From Impatiens glandulifera (Eukaryota > Streptophyta > Magnoliopsida > Ericales > Balsaminaceae), in contig NC_061869.1 in NCBI RefSeq assembly GCF_907164915.1, positions 45,071,771 through 45,135,770 on the forward strand: DNA of 64,000 nucleotides, written 5' to 3'. This document shows, in pieces, positions 37,051 to 49,591 of the stretch. A program made the translations under genes and the position numbers. The notes under the pieces were generated by a model, which did no database searches, was not told where the DNA came from, and saw nothing but the letters and a program-made list of their open reading frames with translations. The first letter of the stretch is position 1, and every line of letters begins with the position of its first letter.

Positions 37051-38567
37051 CACTTTCCAATTCTATTTTTAATGATTTTATAAATTAAATTTATTATTGA
37101 GAAGTGGTGGCTGAGAAGATTAGGGATTTCTCCTCTTTGAGATGCTACATCAGTCTTTGTCAATCTCACGTACTTGATTCTCAAGGAGTCCCACCTTCGT
37201 TGCAATGTGCAGATCTTTAATCACCCACAGTCTCGTCCAACTGGATCATTCTTTCAAATATTAAAAAGTTCATATATACCCGTGCGCGTCTATTTTAACT
37301 ATAAGCGTATACACGTATTTACATATAGTAAGCACATAACTTAGCTTTCAATGAGTTATGTTGCAATTAAAAGAAGATATTATATTCCTCTTGGCAAGAT
37401 CGCTCTTGTAATCAGATGTACCGAACAAAGTTGTTGCGCCTTAAGCAAACAAAATATAGGATATCTAGGTGGCGTCACACAACACACTGTTGGAATTTTC
37501 TAAGCGCATATCTCTTATTTATATGATAAAAGGTGCATAATTTGACGTTTAAAATTATTTTATCATTAACTTATAATTCATTCCCATATTGATCGTAACA
37601 AATTCATCGTTTATAACTAATTTAAACATCTATAATGGGTTTATAGAAAACGACATGTCGTTGACCTTTTATGTTTATGATGACGGACGTGACCCGTACT
37701 CCTTACGATTTTCCCAACTTCTCAAGAAGTGTCTGAAATGCCTTAAGATCTTACTATTACGGTTTTCCCAATTTCTCAAGAAGTGTCTGAATTGCCTTAA
37801 GATCTCACGATTACTTCACGATCAAGACAAAAACGACCCTTCGTCTTCTTATTTACTAAACCTTTTTTCAACGTCTCTAATGTTGATTCACGCGAAAATA
37901 ATATTAAAATAGCTAGAAACATTTTCTAATAATGAATGATCAACCAATAGTACATGCTAGTGTTTAATATTGTTGATCGAAATGGATGAAAGAACAAGAT
38001 CAGTGAAAACTTTCTTTTCCTTGAACAGACTTTTGAAAGAGAAAATAATTTTCTAGAGAGATATATATAGAGAGAGAGTCAGATCTGTTTTATGGAAAAA
38101 CTCATTATCTTATATAATCTCTTATATGATGATTTCATTATATTTAACTTCTTTATTAATTATAATAATTGAAAGGTTATATATATAAAAAGGAAATGTC
38201 ATTCACCATTTTTCAAATATCTTTTCGCTTATCATAAATTAATAATATTAATAATAATAATTAAATATCATATTTTAAAATAGAAATGTTTAATTAATCA
38301 CTATTAATTCCTCCAATTAATTGGTTGATTAATAATATAAAATCTTTAATAAATATAATATTATCTCCAAAATAAAACTTATTCTAAATATTCATTAATA
38401 TTTATAATCCATGAATAAATTCATAATTTATTCTCATTTTACATTTTAATTTAACTCTATTATTGCATGTGACCCATTAGGCCCCTAGAGTTTTTAGCCA
38501 ATTACAATTAACTAATTAATTATAATCCATTCACGGGGATGTTTCTAACAAAAACACGCGTGTTAGG
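37051..38567. other. AT-rich stretch between retroelements
   Basis: No gene seen. 37705-37758 and 37759-37812 form a 54-bp tandem duplication ('ttttcccaacttctcaagaa' unit). 37050-37500 may be LTR remains of the gypsy element, but no match to its other flank was found by eye. Confidence 0.5.
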
Positions 38568-40028
38568 ATCAGTGTCAACTATAGAGAGGGGGGTCTGAGT
38601 ATGATGGGATATAAAGCTCCTACGTCACCCCTTCTTCTCAAACCTTTGTGATGGATATTCACTAGAATATTAAGTCTATTTACAACACGTATACAAACTT
38701 AGTCAAACAATTAGGGCTTAGTTACTGTCTGTTTTCGACCTTTCAATACACTCACTCTGTTGAACAGAAATGAATTCTGTCAACTTATAATGCTCACCAC
38801 TCACACAGAATATGTAGCATTGTAATACACTTTTTGAAATCTAACACACTTCGAGAACTTGTGAATTTTTGAGAGCTTGAAAGATTTGATAGTCCAGTGC
38901 CAAAGGTAATGTGCTGAAGCAGATTGAATTATGTCTTCTTAAGTAGGCAGATGTCAAACAAATATATTTGTTGTTCAACGACTATATCTGCTTCATAAGA
39001 CCACTATCTTGATTTTGATTGGTTGAAGTCCAGAATTGTACATCGCATGGGTTATTTTATTTTTTATTTTGTCTATACTTTCAATAATAGTAAGTCAAAT
39101 TCTCATTAATTCGATTTCAATCTACAAGGAATTGTATGATTCAGACTGTTTGACCTGTCCCTGATTCTGGTTCTACGAGTGTGAGACGATCTTCATCAGT
39201 CTTTGCACTTAAATAGAAATGATCATCTAGGAAGTGTAAAGTTGACATTTGACTTTTCCGGAAATATCCATATATATATTCCATAGGTTGACTAAGTATG
39301 GAAATTGTGAAATATCGGGTGACGAAATGTGGAATGCCAAAATGTAGAATGCCGAATGTGTTTGCAGAAAGCCGATCTGCATAATACCGGAATATCTAGA
39401 ATGCCGATTTGTACCAAATACCGATTTGGTCATGATGATTTGTTCAGAATGCCGATTTGGTCCATACGCCGATATGGTCCAAATGTCGATTTGATTGAAA
39501 TGCCGGTATGTTTAGAATACCGATTTGGTCCATATGTCGATATGGTCCAAATGCCAATTTAATTCAAATGCCGATATGTTTAGAATGCCGATTTGATCCA
39601 AAAGCCGATATATTTTAAATGACGATATGCATCAAATGCCGATATGCTTCAAAAGCCGATGTACTTCTAATGTCTATATATTTCAAATGATGATATGCAT
39701 CAAATGCCGATTTACTTCAAAAGTCAATATACATCAAAAGCCGATTTGCATCAAAAGCCAATTTGTTGACAAAATTGACTTTAATTTGAATACCGATCTG
39801 GTTTAATCTGCATATGATTATTTTGACACAGTTAGGTTCTTATTTAAATAGTTAATAAATATTACTACTTAATTAACTATTTTATTTATTAATTTCTCTC
39901 TTTTTGATTATTTAACCTAAATATTTAAAACCTAGTAGTTTTATAATTGTTTGCTAATTTAAGTTGATTAGTTGTTTTAATCTAATAATTTCTCCCTCTT
40001 TGATTGTTTAGAATAAATGATCAAAGTC
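38568..40028 (-). mobile_element. LTR of family L1, copy b (minus orientation)
   Basis: Begins 'tgttaggatcagtgtcaact' (LTR 3' end read inverted) and contains 'cctacgtcaccccttcttct' and 'actctgttgaac', both shared with the other L1 LTRs. U3 is filled with 'aatgccgatatg' repeats (39325-39770). The outer end is placed near the 'ctaataatttctccctcttt' motif, the inverse of the GGGAGAAATTATTAG U3 start. Approximate right border. Confidence 0.7.
39325..39770. repeat. U3 minisatellite, AATGCCGATATG unit
   Basis: About twenty imperfect units of 20-24 bp with the core 'aatgccgatttggtccat' or 'aatgccgatatgcttcaa'. Confidence 0.9.
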
Positions 40029-41490
40029 TGTTGTCTATCTCTTCTCAGAGTATATTTGACAACTTAAGACTTTCAATTTGATTTTAATCCCGTTAGAGAT
40101 TAACATCTGTTTCTATTTTTCACAAATCTTCGTAAGCTCTTGAATGAAATCAAGTGCGGAAATGCTTGCTCGATTTGAAGTAGCAAATAAATGATTGGAC
40201 AATGCAGAAAGTAAATAACACATGTAGTTTTATGGATGTTCGAAGATAAAATTCCTACATCACCCCTACTTCTGTTTCTAGAAGGTTTTTCACTAGAAGA
40301 CATTGATTTGTATAGACACTACCCAAACCTAGTCAGACACACATGACTTAATAACTGCATGTTTATGAACTTCTAGCTAACACTCTGTTGAACGGACAAA
40401 CCCTGTTCAAGTTACAATACTAAAATTTCACACAGAAAGAATAGTAAATGAATTACAGAATATTCTTAGAGCGAGAGTAAGCACGGAGCTTCAATTCTTA
40501 ATACATAGTTCGTGCGAGAGAAGGAGAGATTGAGAATACAAAACTTAAGAATTCAAAGCTTGAGAGTGTCGAGAGATTTACAGTTGTCCTTGGATTACCT
40601 TTTATAATAAAGTGCACCAACGGTCGAATCTTCCTTTTGAATATGTGTCAGTTATCCGTTGGACGCACGCCAGGAGTATAGAAGCGTACATTAGAGTAAA
40701 TGCGCTTGATCGTGGAGTATCGGATCGTACTACAGAATATTCAAAAGAACGTGATGTATGGGACAGTACAGAACGTGGGCTAGTGGAATATTTGAATACG
40801 TGGTAGACAAGTAGTTATAGCGTGTTAAGCTGTCATGGTAGACAGCTAATAATGAATACTGTTGATTGCCAAGCTGATGAGCTGAGTAGATAATTAGATG
40901 CTTCTTCATATGGCAACTGAAGTGATGCATCAGACGCTTCTTCAGACGGCTACTGAAGTTAGACGACGTCTTCTTGCACGCTTCTTCAGACAACCCGTAT
41001 GTAGAATCTGGATGATGTCTGCTCGCGCACTTCTTCAGACACCCCGTTTGATGAAGTTAGACGATGTTTTCTCGCGCACTTCTTTAGACAACCCGTCTGA
41101 TGAAGTTAGACGACGTCTACTCGCGCACTGTTTTTGACAACCCGTCTGATGAAGTTAGACTACGTCTGCGCGCACACTTCTTTAGACAACCCGTCTGATG
41201 AAGTTAGACAACGTCTTCTCACGCACTTCTTCAAACAACACGTCTGATGAAGTTAGACGATGTATGCTCCTGTTTGCTTCAGACTGCATCTGAAGACATA
41301 CATCTCTTGAGTTGTACATGCGTAAAGACAATTTACCTAACTTAGTTTTGTTCAAACCATATCATTAAAACTATGTCATATTGATTTAAACTTATTCACC
41401 TAAGTTTATTTAAAAATTTTCCCTTAATTAATTATTTCTCTTTTAATTAATTTTTCCTTTTCTTTATTTAACTTAATCTAACAATTTCCC
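40029..41490 (-). mobile_element. LTR of family L1, copy c (minus orientation)
   Basis: R/U5 part 40029-40600 shares 'aagctcttgaatg', 'aatgcttgctcgatttgaag' and 'acatcacccctacttctgtt' with copies d and e. U3 has about 44-bp repeats (40900-41275). The inner border is the 'ctaacaatttccccattttt' motif near 41490, the complement of the GGGGAAATTGTTAG start seen in the solo LTR. Its neighbour at 41620-43030 is the internal 3' ORF, as expected for a 3' LTR. Confidence 0.75.
40900..41275. repeat. U3 minisatellite, 44-bp GTCTGATGAAGTTAGACGACGTCT unit
   Basis: About seven units of 'gatgaagttagacgacgtct' followed by 'gctcgcgcacttcttcagac'. Each contains nested GTC..GAC inverted words. Confidence 0.9.
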
Positions 41491-41601
41491 CATTTTTTAT
41501 GATGTTAAAACTAAGTTAAAAATTGAGTTAAGAACAAAAGATTAATCGTTAACCAATATATTTATAAAATATATATAATATACAAAGTTTAAGATCAAGA
41601 T

Positions 41602-41614
41602 CCCCCCCCCCCCC
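41602..41614. repeat. Poly-C tract, candidate polypurine tract of element c
   Basis: Thirteen C in a row (G-run on the minus strand), between the internal ORF and LTR c. The position fits a polypurine tract, but the spacing to the LTR (about 100 bp) is larger than usual. It may instead be a slipped homopolymer. Confidence 0.4.
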
Positions 41615-41619
41615 TTTTC

Positions 41620-43030
41620 GTTTTTGATCTTCTTCAAAGTCGTTTACTTCGTTGAGGAGAATATCTTGCCATTTCTTCTTCTTTCCTCGACCTGCTCCAT
41701 GGCCTCCTTAATCTGGTTTTCTCCTGGAGCGAGTACCCCGATTGCTTGTTCCCCTCAATTGCTACATTTCTCCTTTTTAACATTATCAAGAGCAAGAGGA
41801 GTAGTCTTGGAAGCTTCAACAGTCGCATCCTCTTCAGTTTGGAAGCGTCGAGCGACCGCGTCAGTATCTTTGATTCGCTCAACTTCTGAAGCCTTAAGGT
41901 ATTTGGACATTTCGACAATCTGGAGAGTGAGAATTTCTATGCCAGACTTTGTCTTTATGTGGAGGTGGAGATTATTATTGAGTAAAGTAGACTTCATCCT
42001 GTTCATTTGATCTATGAGCTTCGATACATCACAAAAAGTCTTCTCAATTTCTTTGTTACATCAGATTGAGCCAGGGATGCCTCAGTAGATCGCTCTTCCA
42101 GAATAACCAATCTATTAACAATAGAATGGATGCTTTGCTGCATCGGCGTAAAAACGTCCAAAAAGAACATTGCGGAAATTTGTAGTTCCCAAAGAAGCTT
42201 TCTTAGAAAAAGAGTGGGCAAAAGAGACGATGTGGGAACCAGCTAGGATATAGAGAATAGGTTCAGGTCGATGACTTACTTGAATGGACCGCTCCGGTTC
42301 CTTATCATGAGAAGAGACTTGAGGCACATTGACTATTTCCCGAGACTCACCGCCTACTTCTTCGATTTCATCGCGCAAGTCTCTAACAAAATCCTATAAT
42401 TCTTCAGAACGAAGAGACTTACCGGAGTGAGACTTATTAGATCTTGAAGGAGAGGGTCGATTGGACTTTGGGGAGGAAGACTAATTCTCTTCAGATGTCT
42501 TCCCGTCTGATGAGATTTTCACACCATCTGCTTCAGACGCCTTCTTAGAGATAAGGTCCTAGAGCTGCTCGGCTGCTTTGGAGGGTTCCCCCTCAACAGA
42601 TGGGGCCAACTTCTTATTGGACACAGGGAGAGCAGCTTCAGATGGTTCCCTCTGAGCAGACGGAGCTGACTGCTTAAACGCAGTTGGAAAACTTCCTTCT
42701 CAACATAATAGAGTTTATGTTGCTCTTCAGACGCAAGGATCTGCTGCACAACAGATTGGAGAGCAAGGAATCGTCTTTCTTCAACCGATGACTGCTGTTG
42801 TTCGATGATGTGAAGAGTCGCCTACTCTTCAACCATTGAGAGCAACTACTCAACAGAAGATATTGAATGCGGATCACCTTGAGTAAACGACATCTCATCA
42901 ATGAAAGACATTTTCTCTGCATCGTCTAATCAGTTTAGCTCCACTCGAGACGCCTTGTCCCAAAGTTCATTAGTTCTGGACGAATCTGTGCCATAGACGA
43001 AACGGAGAGCCGTGAAATAGTAGGATTCCA
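41620..43030 (-). pseudogene. Extra 3' ORF of L1 retroelement, copy 1 (broken)
   Basis: Minus strand from 43030 reads YYFTALRFVYGTDSSRTNEL, then MSFIDEMSFTQGDPH, QQILASEEQHKLYYVEKEVF, SREIVNVPQVSSHDKEPERS, NRLVILEERSTEASLAQ and MNRMKSTLLNNNLHLHIK..KYLKASEVERIKDTDAV. It is Ser/Glu-rich with coiled-coil-like stretches and is broken by stops and frameshifts. The same order of motifs occurs at 56760-55690 (ILEERTVANSTAHG; MQTTLINHNFDLHEK; SNSLKTIDDERIKAAN), so it is a real, conserved element-encoded protein placed between RNase H and the 3' LTR. Function unknown; extra 3' ORFs in this position are known in several plant copia and gypsy lineages. Confidence 0.65.
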
Positions 43031-44500
43031 AAAGTAGTTGAAGACAATTGATAACTTTCTCGGTCGGATTTCTTGGTCCTAGCTCAAGAACACCGATCCT
43101 AGGTCTCGGTCATAACTCAAGAACACCGGTCATAAGTCTCGGTCCTAACTTATTTTTATCGGTCATTAGTCTTGGTCCTAGGCTAACAAGCCTCGGAACT
43201 TAAGAACACAATTGCAAGTTTTTTAATTTAGGTTTTTAGCACTATTTCTTTGATCTAAGAGCTTGGGTAGCTTCACAAAGTTCTCAGGAAAATGTTGATC
43301 ATCATCTCAAGGTATGGCATGGATGATGATAAATTTATTCAAAACATTTTATGATAAAAATATTGGTTTTTGATTTTAAAAATTGTTTTGAAGTGAAAGG
43401 AGCTATTCAATAGCTTACTTATAACACATATACTTGATTCATACCAAAACAAGAACACTAGTTGTTCGTTTTGACCAATTCAAGAAATCAAAATTTTTAT
43501 TTTATTGAAAATTTTATTTTGATCAAACATGATCGGGATTGATCAAACATTATCCAAATAGTTGTCCAGCATCATTACAATCATGTGAAAAGCTTTTTGG
43601 GTTGTGATTCGATCGAATTAACCCAAGAACCGCAAACCCGTTTTTTGTTTTGAAATTCAAATTTGGGTTTTTGTTATTTAGATCGATTGATCGGTTCTAT
43701 CCTATCCAGATAGTTTATAAATCATCTAGGGATGAATTTACAACCATAAAACATCATAAACAACAAGCATACAAGCTTATACAATTTGAAATATTAAAAT
43801 TTCAAATTTCAAACTGTAAATATGAATTAGATGATAATTTGAACCTTACCAAGGATTGGAGAACACTCTTTGATCCTTAAGGAATCTTTCTAGATGCATA
43901 AATCCAAACTTGAAGACCTTAAACGAAAAATTCAAAAAATCCGAAGCTTTGAAGCTTTAATGGCGTTTTTTGATTTTTCTTGATTTGAAGCTTCTTTGTT
44001 GCTTAGTTTCCTTTGGAATGAGTGGAGGGGGTATTTATACTCATCCTAGGTCGGTTGGGGGAGCCTAGTGGCTTGAATCAGCCAAAAACCATTAATGATT
44101 TTTTACTGTTCTTGACAAGTGGTTGCCGAAGTAGGCCGTGATAAGGCATACGGTTGTAGGGAGAATGATCAACGTTCCAATGGCTTTTGAATGAGTCAAA
44201 ACCATCAACCAATGGATGAGTTCCAAAAAAAAATCAACACGAATTTTCATTCTTATCTTCACGGCGTTACGATGAAGAAGTCTACTAGAGTAAAAACGAC
44301 GTCGTTCAATCTGTTTTTGGCATTTGTTGGTGGTCGGTTAGGGTTCTGTCAGGAACGGGCGTTTTGTTAGCGCTCTAGCTAACGGGCGTCTCTTGATTTG
44401 CCACAACCCGAGCGCGCTTTTGTTCGGCTACAACTGGCTATGTGGAAGCGCCTAGAGCGTTGGATGAGTCTCCAGCATCCATCCGATGGACGCTGCTCCT
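43031..44500 (-). mobile_element. Second LTR-like module (family L2), minus orientation
   Basis: Shares with 53345-55140, in opposite orientation, a TATA context (GTATAAATAC), an RNA-leader-like AGCTTC-rich segment, 'catgtttgatcaaaat' and a tail of 'gaccggtgttcttgag' and 'aggaccgagac' repeats. Parts are GC-richer (44340-44500). No open coding frame. The two modules look like LTRs of one gypsy-like family, but clean termini and target duplications were not found. Confidence 0.5.
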
Positions 44501-46900
44501 ACTATAATAAATTTATGTATTTTCGGCTACACCCGATTATGAATTTATTTTTATTGTAAAATTTTAAGGGTTTATTTGAAATTGATTTTTCTTTCACTCT
44601 TTTTGCTTTAATTTTGATATTTTTAAAGAAAAAAAATACTAAAATAAATATGTCAAATATTTTACCAATTTAATTTATTTATTTGTTTATATTTTTAATA
44701 AATAATTCTCTTTAGATAAATAAAATAATTCATCAAAATTATTTATTTTTGTTCTTTACTTTTTTTTATTATTATTTTGAGACATTATGATTATAACATT
44801 TATCCCAAATAATTTTATTTTATTATTTTATTTTTAATCATTAATTAGTTTAATTGACTAATATATTAATTATTTCTAATTAATTTATTTTAAATAGATT
44901 TTTGGTTATGGATTTAATTATTTTGATTTTATTTATTTAAAATAATTTATAATAATTATTTTAATATTATAAATTAAAGTGTAGAATTTTAATGCAGTTG
45001 TATATTTAGTTGCGAATTTGAATGTTAAGTGTTTCTATCTTTCTATATTAATGATTTTATAATTTATATTATTATAGGTTAAATATATATATATATATAT
45101 ATATAATCACTTATTTAAAAATTAACCTATTATATATTTAAATAAAAATTAATTAATTGGTTTGATTATTTATCTTTTTTTTATATTTTTTTATTTATGT
45201 TAAAATATTATTAATTTTTATTTATTATAATTATTAGGTACGTTATTATTTTTAATTTTATTCAATATTTTTAAATCTTATATTTTTTTTTTCATTTTTT
45301 TTAATAAATAATTATATATATTATATACATCAATAATTATATTTTAATTTTCTATACAATTATATATTAAATTTTAATAATATTTTCACCTTAATCTCTA
45401 AATAAATTTTCAAATAATTTATTAAAAAATATTAATTTTTTATACATTCTCTTTACATATTTATTATTTATATAATTAATTAAGAGAATCAAGTGTTTAT
45501 ATGCAAAATATTTATACAGTATATAGGTGAAAGTGTTCACATTTTAAACTTGAGACTGAATTTCGAATCCTAATTGATGCAGATTTTACAAAGAGTATTA
45601 TAAAAATTAAAATGATAATGATATATGTGGGTGCAAAATTGAAGGAAAAAGAATGTTGGATCGAATTGAATCAAAAATCATAAAATGAGAGTATAATACG
45701 ATGGATAATAATGAATCTATTTGAGCAAAATTTCTAGAGTGAGAGTAGGTGTCTGTCGTTACGACGAGTTAGATTTAACAAAATGTCCAATGTGAGGATA
45801 AAGATAGTCACGGATGTTGTAAAATATTAGTTTTTGGTGTTCAAAGTTTTTATTAATGGCTCATTTTTAGATTTAGATTATAGTTGTAACTGCACACCAT
45901 TTAAATGTCTTTTTAATAGTTTTTCTTACTTTGGGAGGGTGACTTTATTTTGAAAATAATCTTAATTTAAAAAATACTTTTTTATTAAAAGTTTAAATTT
46001 TACTTTTCAATATTAATTTAAATAAAATAATATTTTATAATATATAACTTAATTATATATATTAATAAATTCAATAATATTTGTGTTTAAATGCAGTTTC
46101 TGTTCTAAGTGCTACTAAATAGGTTCATATCAAATTAATCAACTTAATTAGGTTCGTTTTAAATTTATCAAATAATTTTGAAAACATATGATCGTGATTA
46201 TTAGTTTCAGAATATTTTTTTAAACTTTAATATAAATAATAATTTTTAAAATATTCATTTGATTTTTGATTACGACGATTGTCTTACTCTTTAATTGTTC
46301 TAATATATTTCATTAATTTTTAAAATTTTACTTATTTAATTAATCTTGACAACTATGTACTTTAGTAGTAAGTAAGAATACTAATAAGATGAAACTCATA
46401 AGATTTAAATATTAAAAGACACCAAAGCTACTAACAATGCAATAAGGATTAAAAAACTATTTTAAACACTATGTATGGTTTATTATTTTAAATGATTTGT
46501 ATGATTTAAAAAATGAATTTGGAATAATCCACCCATCAAACAAGTTATATTATAAGGGTGAGTCCATTATTGACCTTCACTCACTTTCCTAATGTTGACT
46601 TTGAAAAACAATACCTTTGAATAAATAATATGCTTTCACATGGAATGTAATTTCATCTGGTTTTCATAGATCGGTATATTAAGATAATATTTTATTTTGA
46701 GGTAAATAAGGTAAATCAGATTTAGGCCTGCCTAAGACACCATAGAATTGTTCTTTCTTATGGGGACTTATTCAATTAGATCCATATCGACTCAAAAGAT
46801 TCAATATGGAAAATAGTCCTTATAAATTAATGTTAAGGTTCCACAATTTTTCATTGTATTGGAACCAGCCAATCAAACCTTCAAAATATGTACACAAAAA
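44501..46900. other. AT-rich gene-free stretch
   Basis: Contains a (TA)n run at 45082-45105 and A/T-rich filler. Nothing coding was recognised. The last few hundred bases lie downstream of the receptor kinase and should hold its 3' UTR. Confidence 0.6.
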
Positions 46901-47018
46901 TAGCAATTTTAGCTTAATCACCATACAAAAGTAATATGTTTATTTTACACAAAACATTTAATTATGAACCAATAATTACACATACTATTAATAAGATTAC
47001 ATTTGAAATAGTACAATT

Positions 47019-49373
47019 CTAATCTTGTCCCAAGTAGAAAATGGTGGGCTTCTTCGGTTCCATGATCTCCACCGTCCCTTCGAGCATCTTGGCAACCTTC
47101 CCCATTGAAGGTCTCGCTTCTGGCCGGTCTTGCAAACACCACATTGCCGTTTTCACCATCCGATTCACCATCTCAAAATGCGCCCTACTATCGTAAGATT
47201 CCATTATTCTCTCGTCCAAAAGATCCTCAACTCTCATCTCCTTAAACGCTTTCTCGAACGCCCATTTGGGAAAGTACCAATCCGCACTCTCCATCTTCGA
47301 TGCTTGCATCACATTGTTTCTTCTTCCACTCACAATCTCCAACAACACCATCCCAAAACTGTACACATCTGCCTTTGGTGAAATCGGATCCGATCTCAAC
47401 CATTCGGGCGCCATGTACCCCCGTGTCCCACGAAGGCGTGACATGCTCACCACGTCCTCTTTCTTCCTCAACTTTGCCAACCCGAAATCCGATAGCTTCG
47501 GGCAAAAATCATCCCCTAGGAGAATGTTCTCGGGCTTGATATCACAGTGTAGAACCCACTCGAGACACTCCTCGTGTAAGTATGATATGGCTCTCGCCAC
47601 TCCTAACGCGATTCGATATCGAATGTTCCAGTCCAATAACGGCTTGGATTCCCCACTTCCAACTATAGAAGCTGGGAATAGGAATTTGTCGAGGGAACCA
47701 TTCGGGACGAACTCATACACCAACATCCTTTGTCCTTTCTCAGCACAAAATCCCCACAACCTCACCAAATTGAGATGGTGCATTCGAGCAATGATAGTTA
47801 CTTCCGCCCAAAACTCAGGGTCGCCCCCGGAAACATTCTTAAGGCACTTAACCGCGATCACCCGATGATCACTCAACTCGCCAAGGTAAACATCGCCGAA
47901 CCCGCCTTTTCCGACTATGTTCGAGAAATTGTTGGTCGCCGTTTTCAACTCTGCGTAGCTGAACCGCTTAGGCCCGCCCGTCGGCATAAGCTCAAGCCCA
48001 AGGGTGCGGGCCATATCCCGATACTTGATATACTTCTTCAAGAATGCCCAAAAGAAAACAACCCCGCTAATCAATTCCGCCACGAAAAGGGTGCAAATTA
48101 TCGCGATATTCCGCGTGGCGGAATTAGACCCGGCCGGAGGTAAAGGCAGTCCGATTCGAATCGGGCATGTCGTTTCGATCCGACTAGTCATACCCGTGAA
48201 ATTTGAATGATCCAATTCGGACTCATCGACTCGTAAAAATGTCGACATTTCCGTCCCTGGTGACCAATACCCGTAAAGTAATCTCCCGAGTTGAAGAACG
48301 CAATAGTTATTCCCGTCGTACTTGAAACCAAAACCGAGGCACGTAGAGTTGTTTAAGCACCACGCTCGACAAGTGGTAAAATTCGGAGCAAGAAGGTTCG
48401 TTTGATCCAATCCTCCCGAATAACTAACGTAGTCAAATCGAAGAAACTTACTCCTATCCAATCTCTTTATCTCCGTCTTCAATTGACATGTCTCACCGCC
48501 ACGACCGTCCGAAACAACCCGAAACGCGGCCGGGCATACGCAATAAGTCGGGTTTAACCCGTCAAACATACATATATAATTGGTACCACACTTACCCGGA
48601 ATCGTGCAATGTTCTTGAATCGCTTGCCATGTAACGACCCACTTAGATTGATTAAAATCGTAACTAAGTAACATAAGATTCCCATCCTCTCCGAGCCGTA
48701 ACTTCCTTAGAGTCGAACGATCGCCCAAGTCCGACGACACCATTGATGCCCCGTTTGCCTGCAAGATTCTTCCGTCGTCTTGTAGCTTCATTAAAGCATT
48801 TCCAGCCGACCAATAACTCCGGTTTCCATTCAAAACTAGAGCGGTTGAATTCACAAACGAATATCGACCATCCGCGGAAACTAAAGGAGTAGTCCCGTTT
48901 ATAGTCTGATTCGGAAGAATCGTATCAGTTGGGAAAAGGAAACTCGACCATTTTCCCAAAACCAAACTTCCGTCGTTATCGAGGACAAGGGTTGCGTTTG
49001 CGTTTACAGTTGGTGCAGAAGGCCAGAGATTTCTCCCGGAAGAATTCCCGTCGGTGAGACGGAGTTCGCCGGAGTTTGAGAAGAGCAGAGTTGCAGAGCT
49101 GCTTACTGGCGAGTCATCATTGGCTGACCAAACATTTGAACCGGAGATGTTGTGGAACCAGATGGAGAATGTGTAGTTCATTGAATTGGTGGATAAGGAT
49201 CGGAAACCGGCGGCGAAGATGGCGTTGGGTGATAGGAGGATGATATTCTGGTTGGGAGTCCATGGAGAATCAGAGGGAGAGAAGGAGGATGAGAGGTTGC
49301 GGGATGGTTGAGCCGAGGAGGCTGAGATGTGGAGGAGGAGGAGGAGAAGAAGAGAGAGAAAATACACGGCCAT
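47019..49373 (-). CDS. G-type lectin S-receptor-like serine/threonine kinase (At1g34300-like)
   Basis: Intronless, 784 aa. Layout: signal peptide (1-21, a leucine run then AQPS); B-lectin domain (about 35-185); S-locus/EGF-like Cys cluster (256-296); PAN/apple-like domain (about 300-385); one membrane span (about 422-444); kinase domain (about 482-770). Kinase signatures are complete: GKGGFGDV (488-495), catalytic-ATP Lys in AVK (509), HCDIKPEN (609-616), DFG (629-631) and APE (655-657), so an active RD-less (HCD) kinase is expected. Many NxS/T sites fit a secreted ectodomain. I chose ATG 49373 because it precedes the signal peptide; an in-frame ATG at 49460 would add 29 polar and basic residues before it. 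Closest known type is Arabidopsis At1g34300. It likely perceives an extracellular ligand at the plasma membrane. A palindromic MITE lies about 220 bp upstream. Confidence 0.95.
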   Translation of the reverse strand: MAVYFLSLLLLLLLHISASSAQPSRNLSSSFSPSDSPWTPNQNIILLSPNAIFAAGFRSLSTNSMNYTFSIWFHNISGSNVWSANDDSPVSSSATLLFSNSGELRLTDGNSSGRNLWPSAPTVNANATLVLDNDGSLVLGKWSSFLFPTDTILPNQTINGTTPLVSADGRYSFVNSTALVLNGNRSYWSAGNALMKLQDDGRILQANGASMVSSDLGDRSTLRKLRLGEDGNLMLLSYDFNQSKWVVTWQAIQEHCTIPGKCGTNYICMFDGLNPTYCVCPAAFRVVSDGRGGETCQLKTEIKRLDRSKFLRFDYVSYSGGLDQTNLLAPNFTTCRAWCLNNSTCLGFGFKYDGNNYCVLQLGRLLYGYWSPGTEMSTFLRVDESELDHSNFTGMTSRIETTCPIRIGLPLPPAGSNSATRNIAIICTLFVAELISGVVFFWAFLKKYIKYRDMARTLGLELMPTGGPKRFSYAELKTATNNFSNIVGKGGFGDVYLGELSDHRVIAVKCLKNVSGGDPEFWAEVTIIARMHHLNLVRLWGFCAEKGQRMLVYEFVPNGSLDKFLFPASIVGSGESKPLLDWNIRYRIALGVARAISYLHEECLEWVLHCDIKPENILLGDDFCPKLSDFGLAKLRKKEDVVSMSRLRGTRGYMAPEWLRSDPISPKADVYSFGMVLLEIVSGRRNNVMQASKMESADWYFPKWAFEKAFKEMRVEDLLDERIMESYDSRAHFEMVNRMVKTAMWCLQDRPEARPSMGKVAKMLEGTVEIMEPKKPTIFYLGQD

Positions 49374-49591
49374 GATTTCTTTGGCTGTCTTTCTATGGCG
49401 TGTGAGTTGTTTTCTCAGATCTGTTGTCGTATAATAAACTAAAAAAATGAAGGCGGCCATTGACTGAAGAAGAAGGAAGAAATCTCATATACGCCACTAA
49501 ATTTGTATATTATGTTCAGTCAAACTCATAATTTTACATTTTTTCAGAAAAGAAAAACAAACTTTAATAGAATAATTGGATGTCATTTGAG

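Noticed and set aside
47130..48210. Plus-strand open frames up to 200 codons
   Set aside because: Antisense shadows of the receptor kinase; GC-richer coding sequence reduces stops on the opposite strand.
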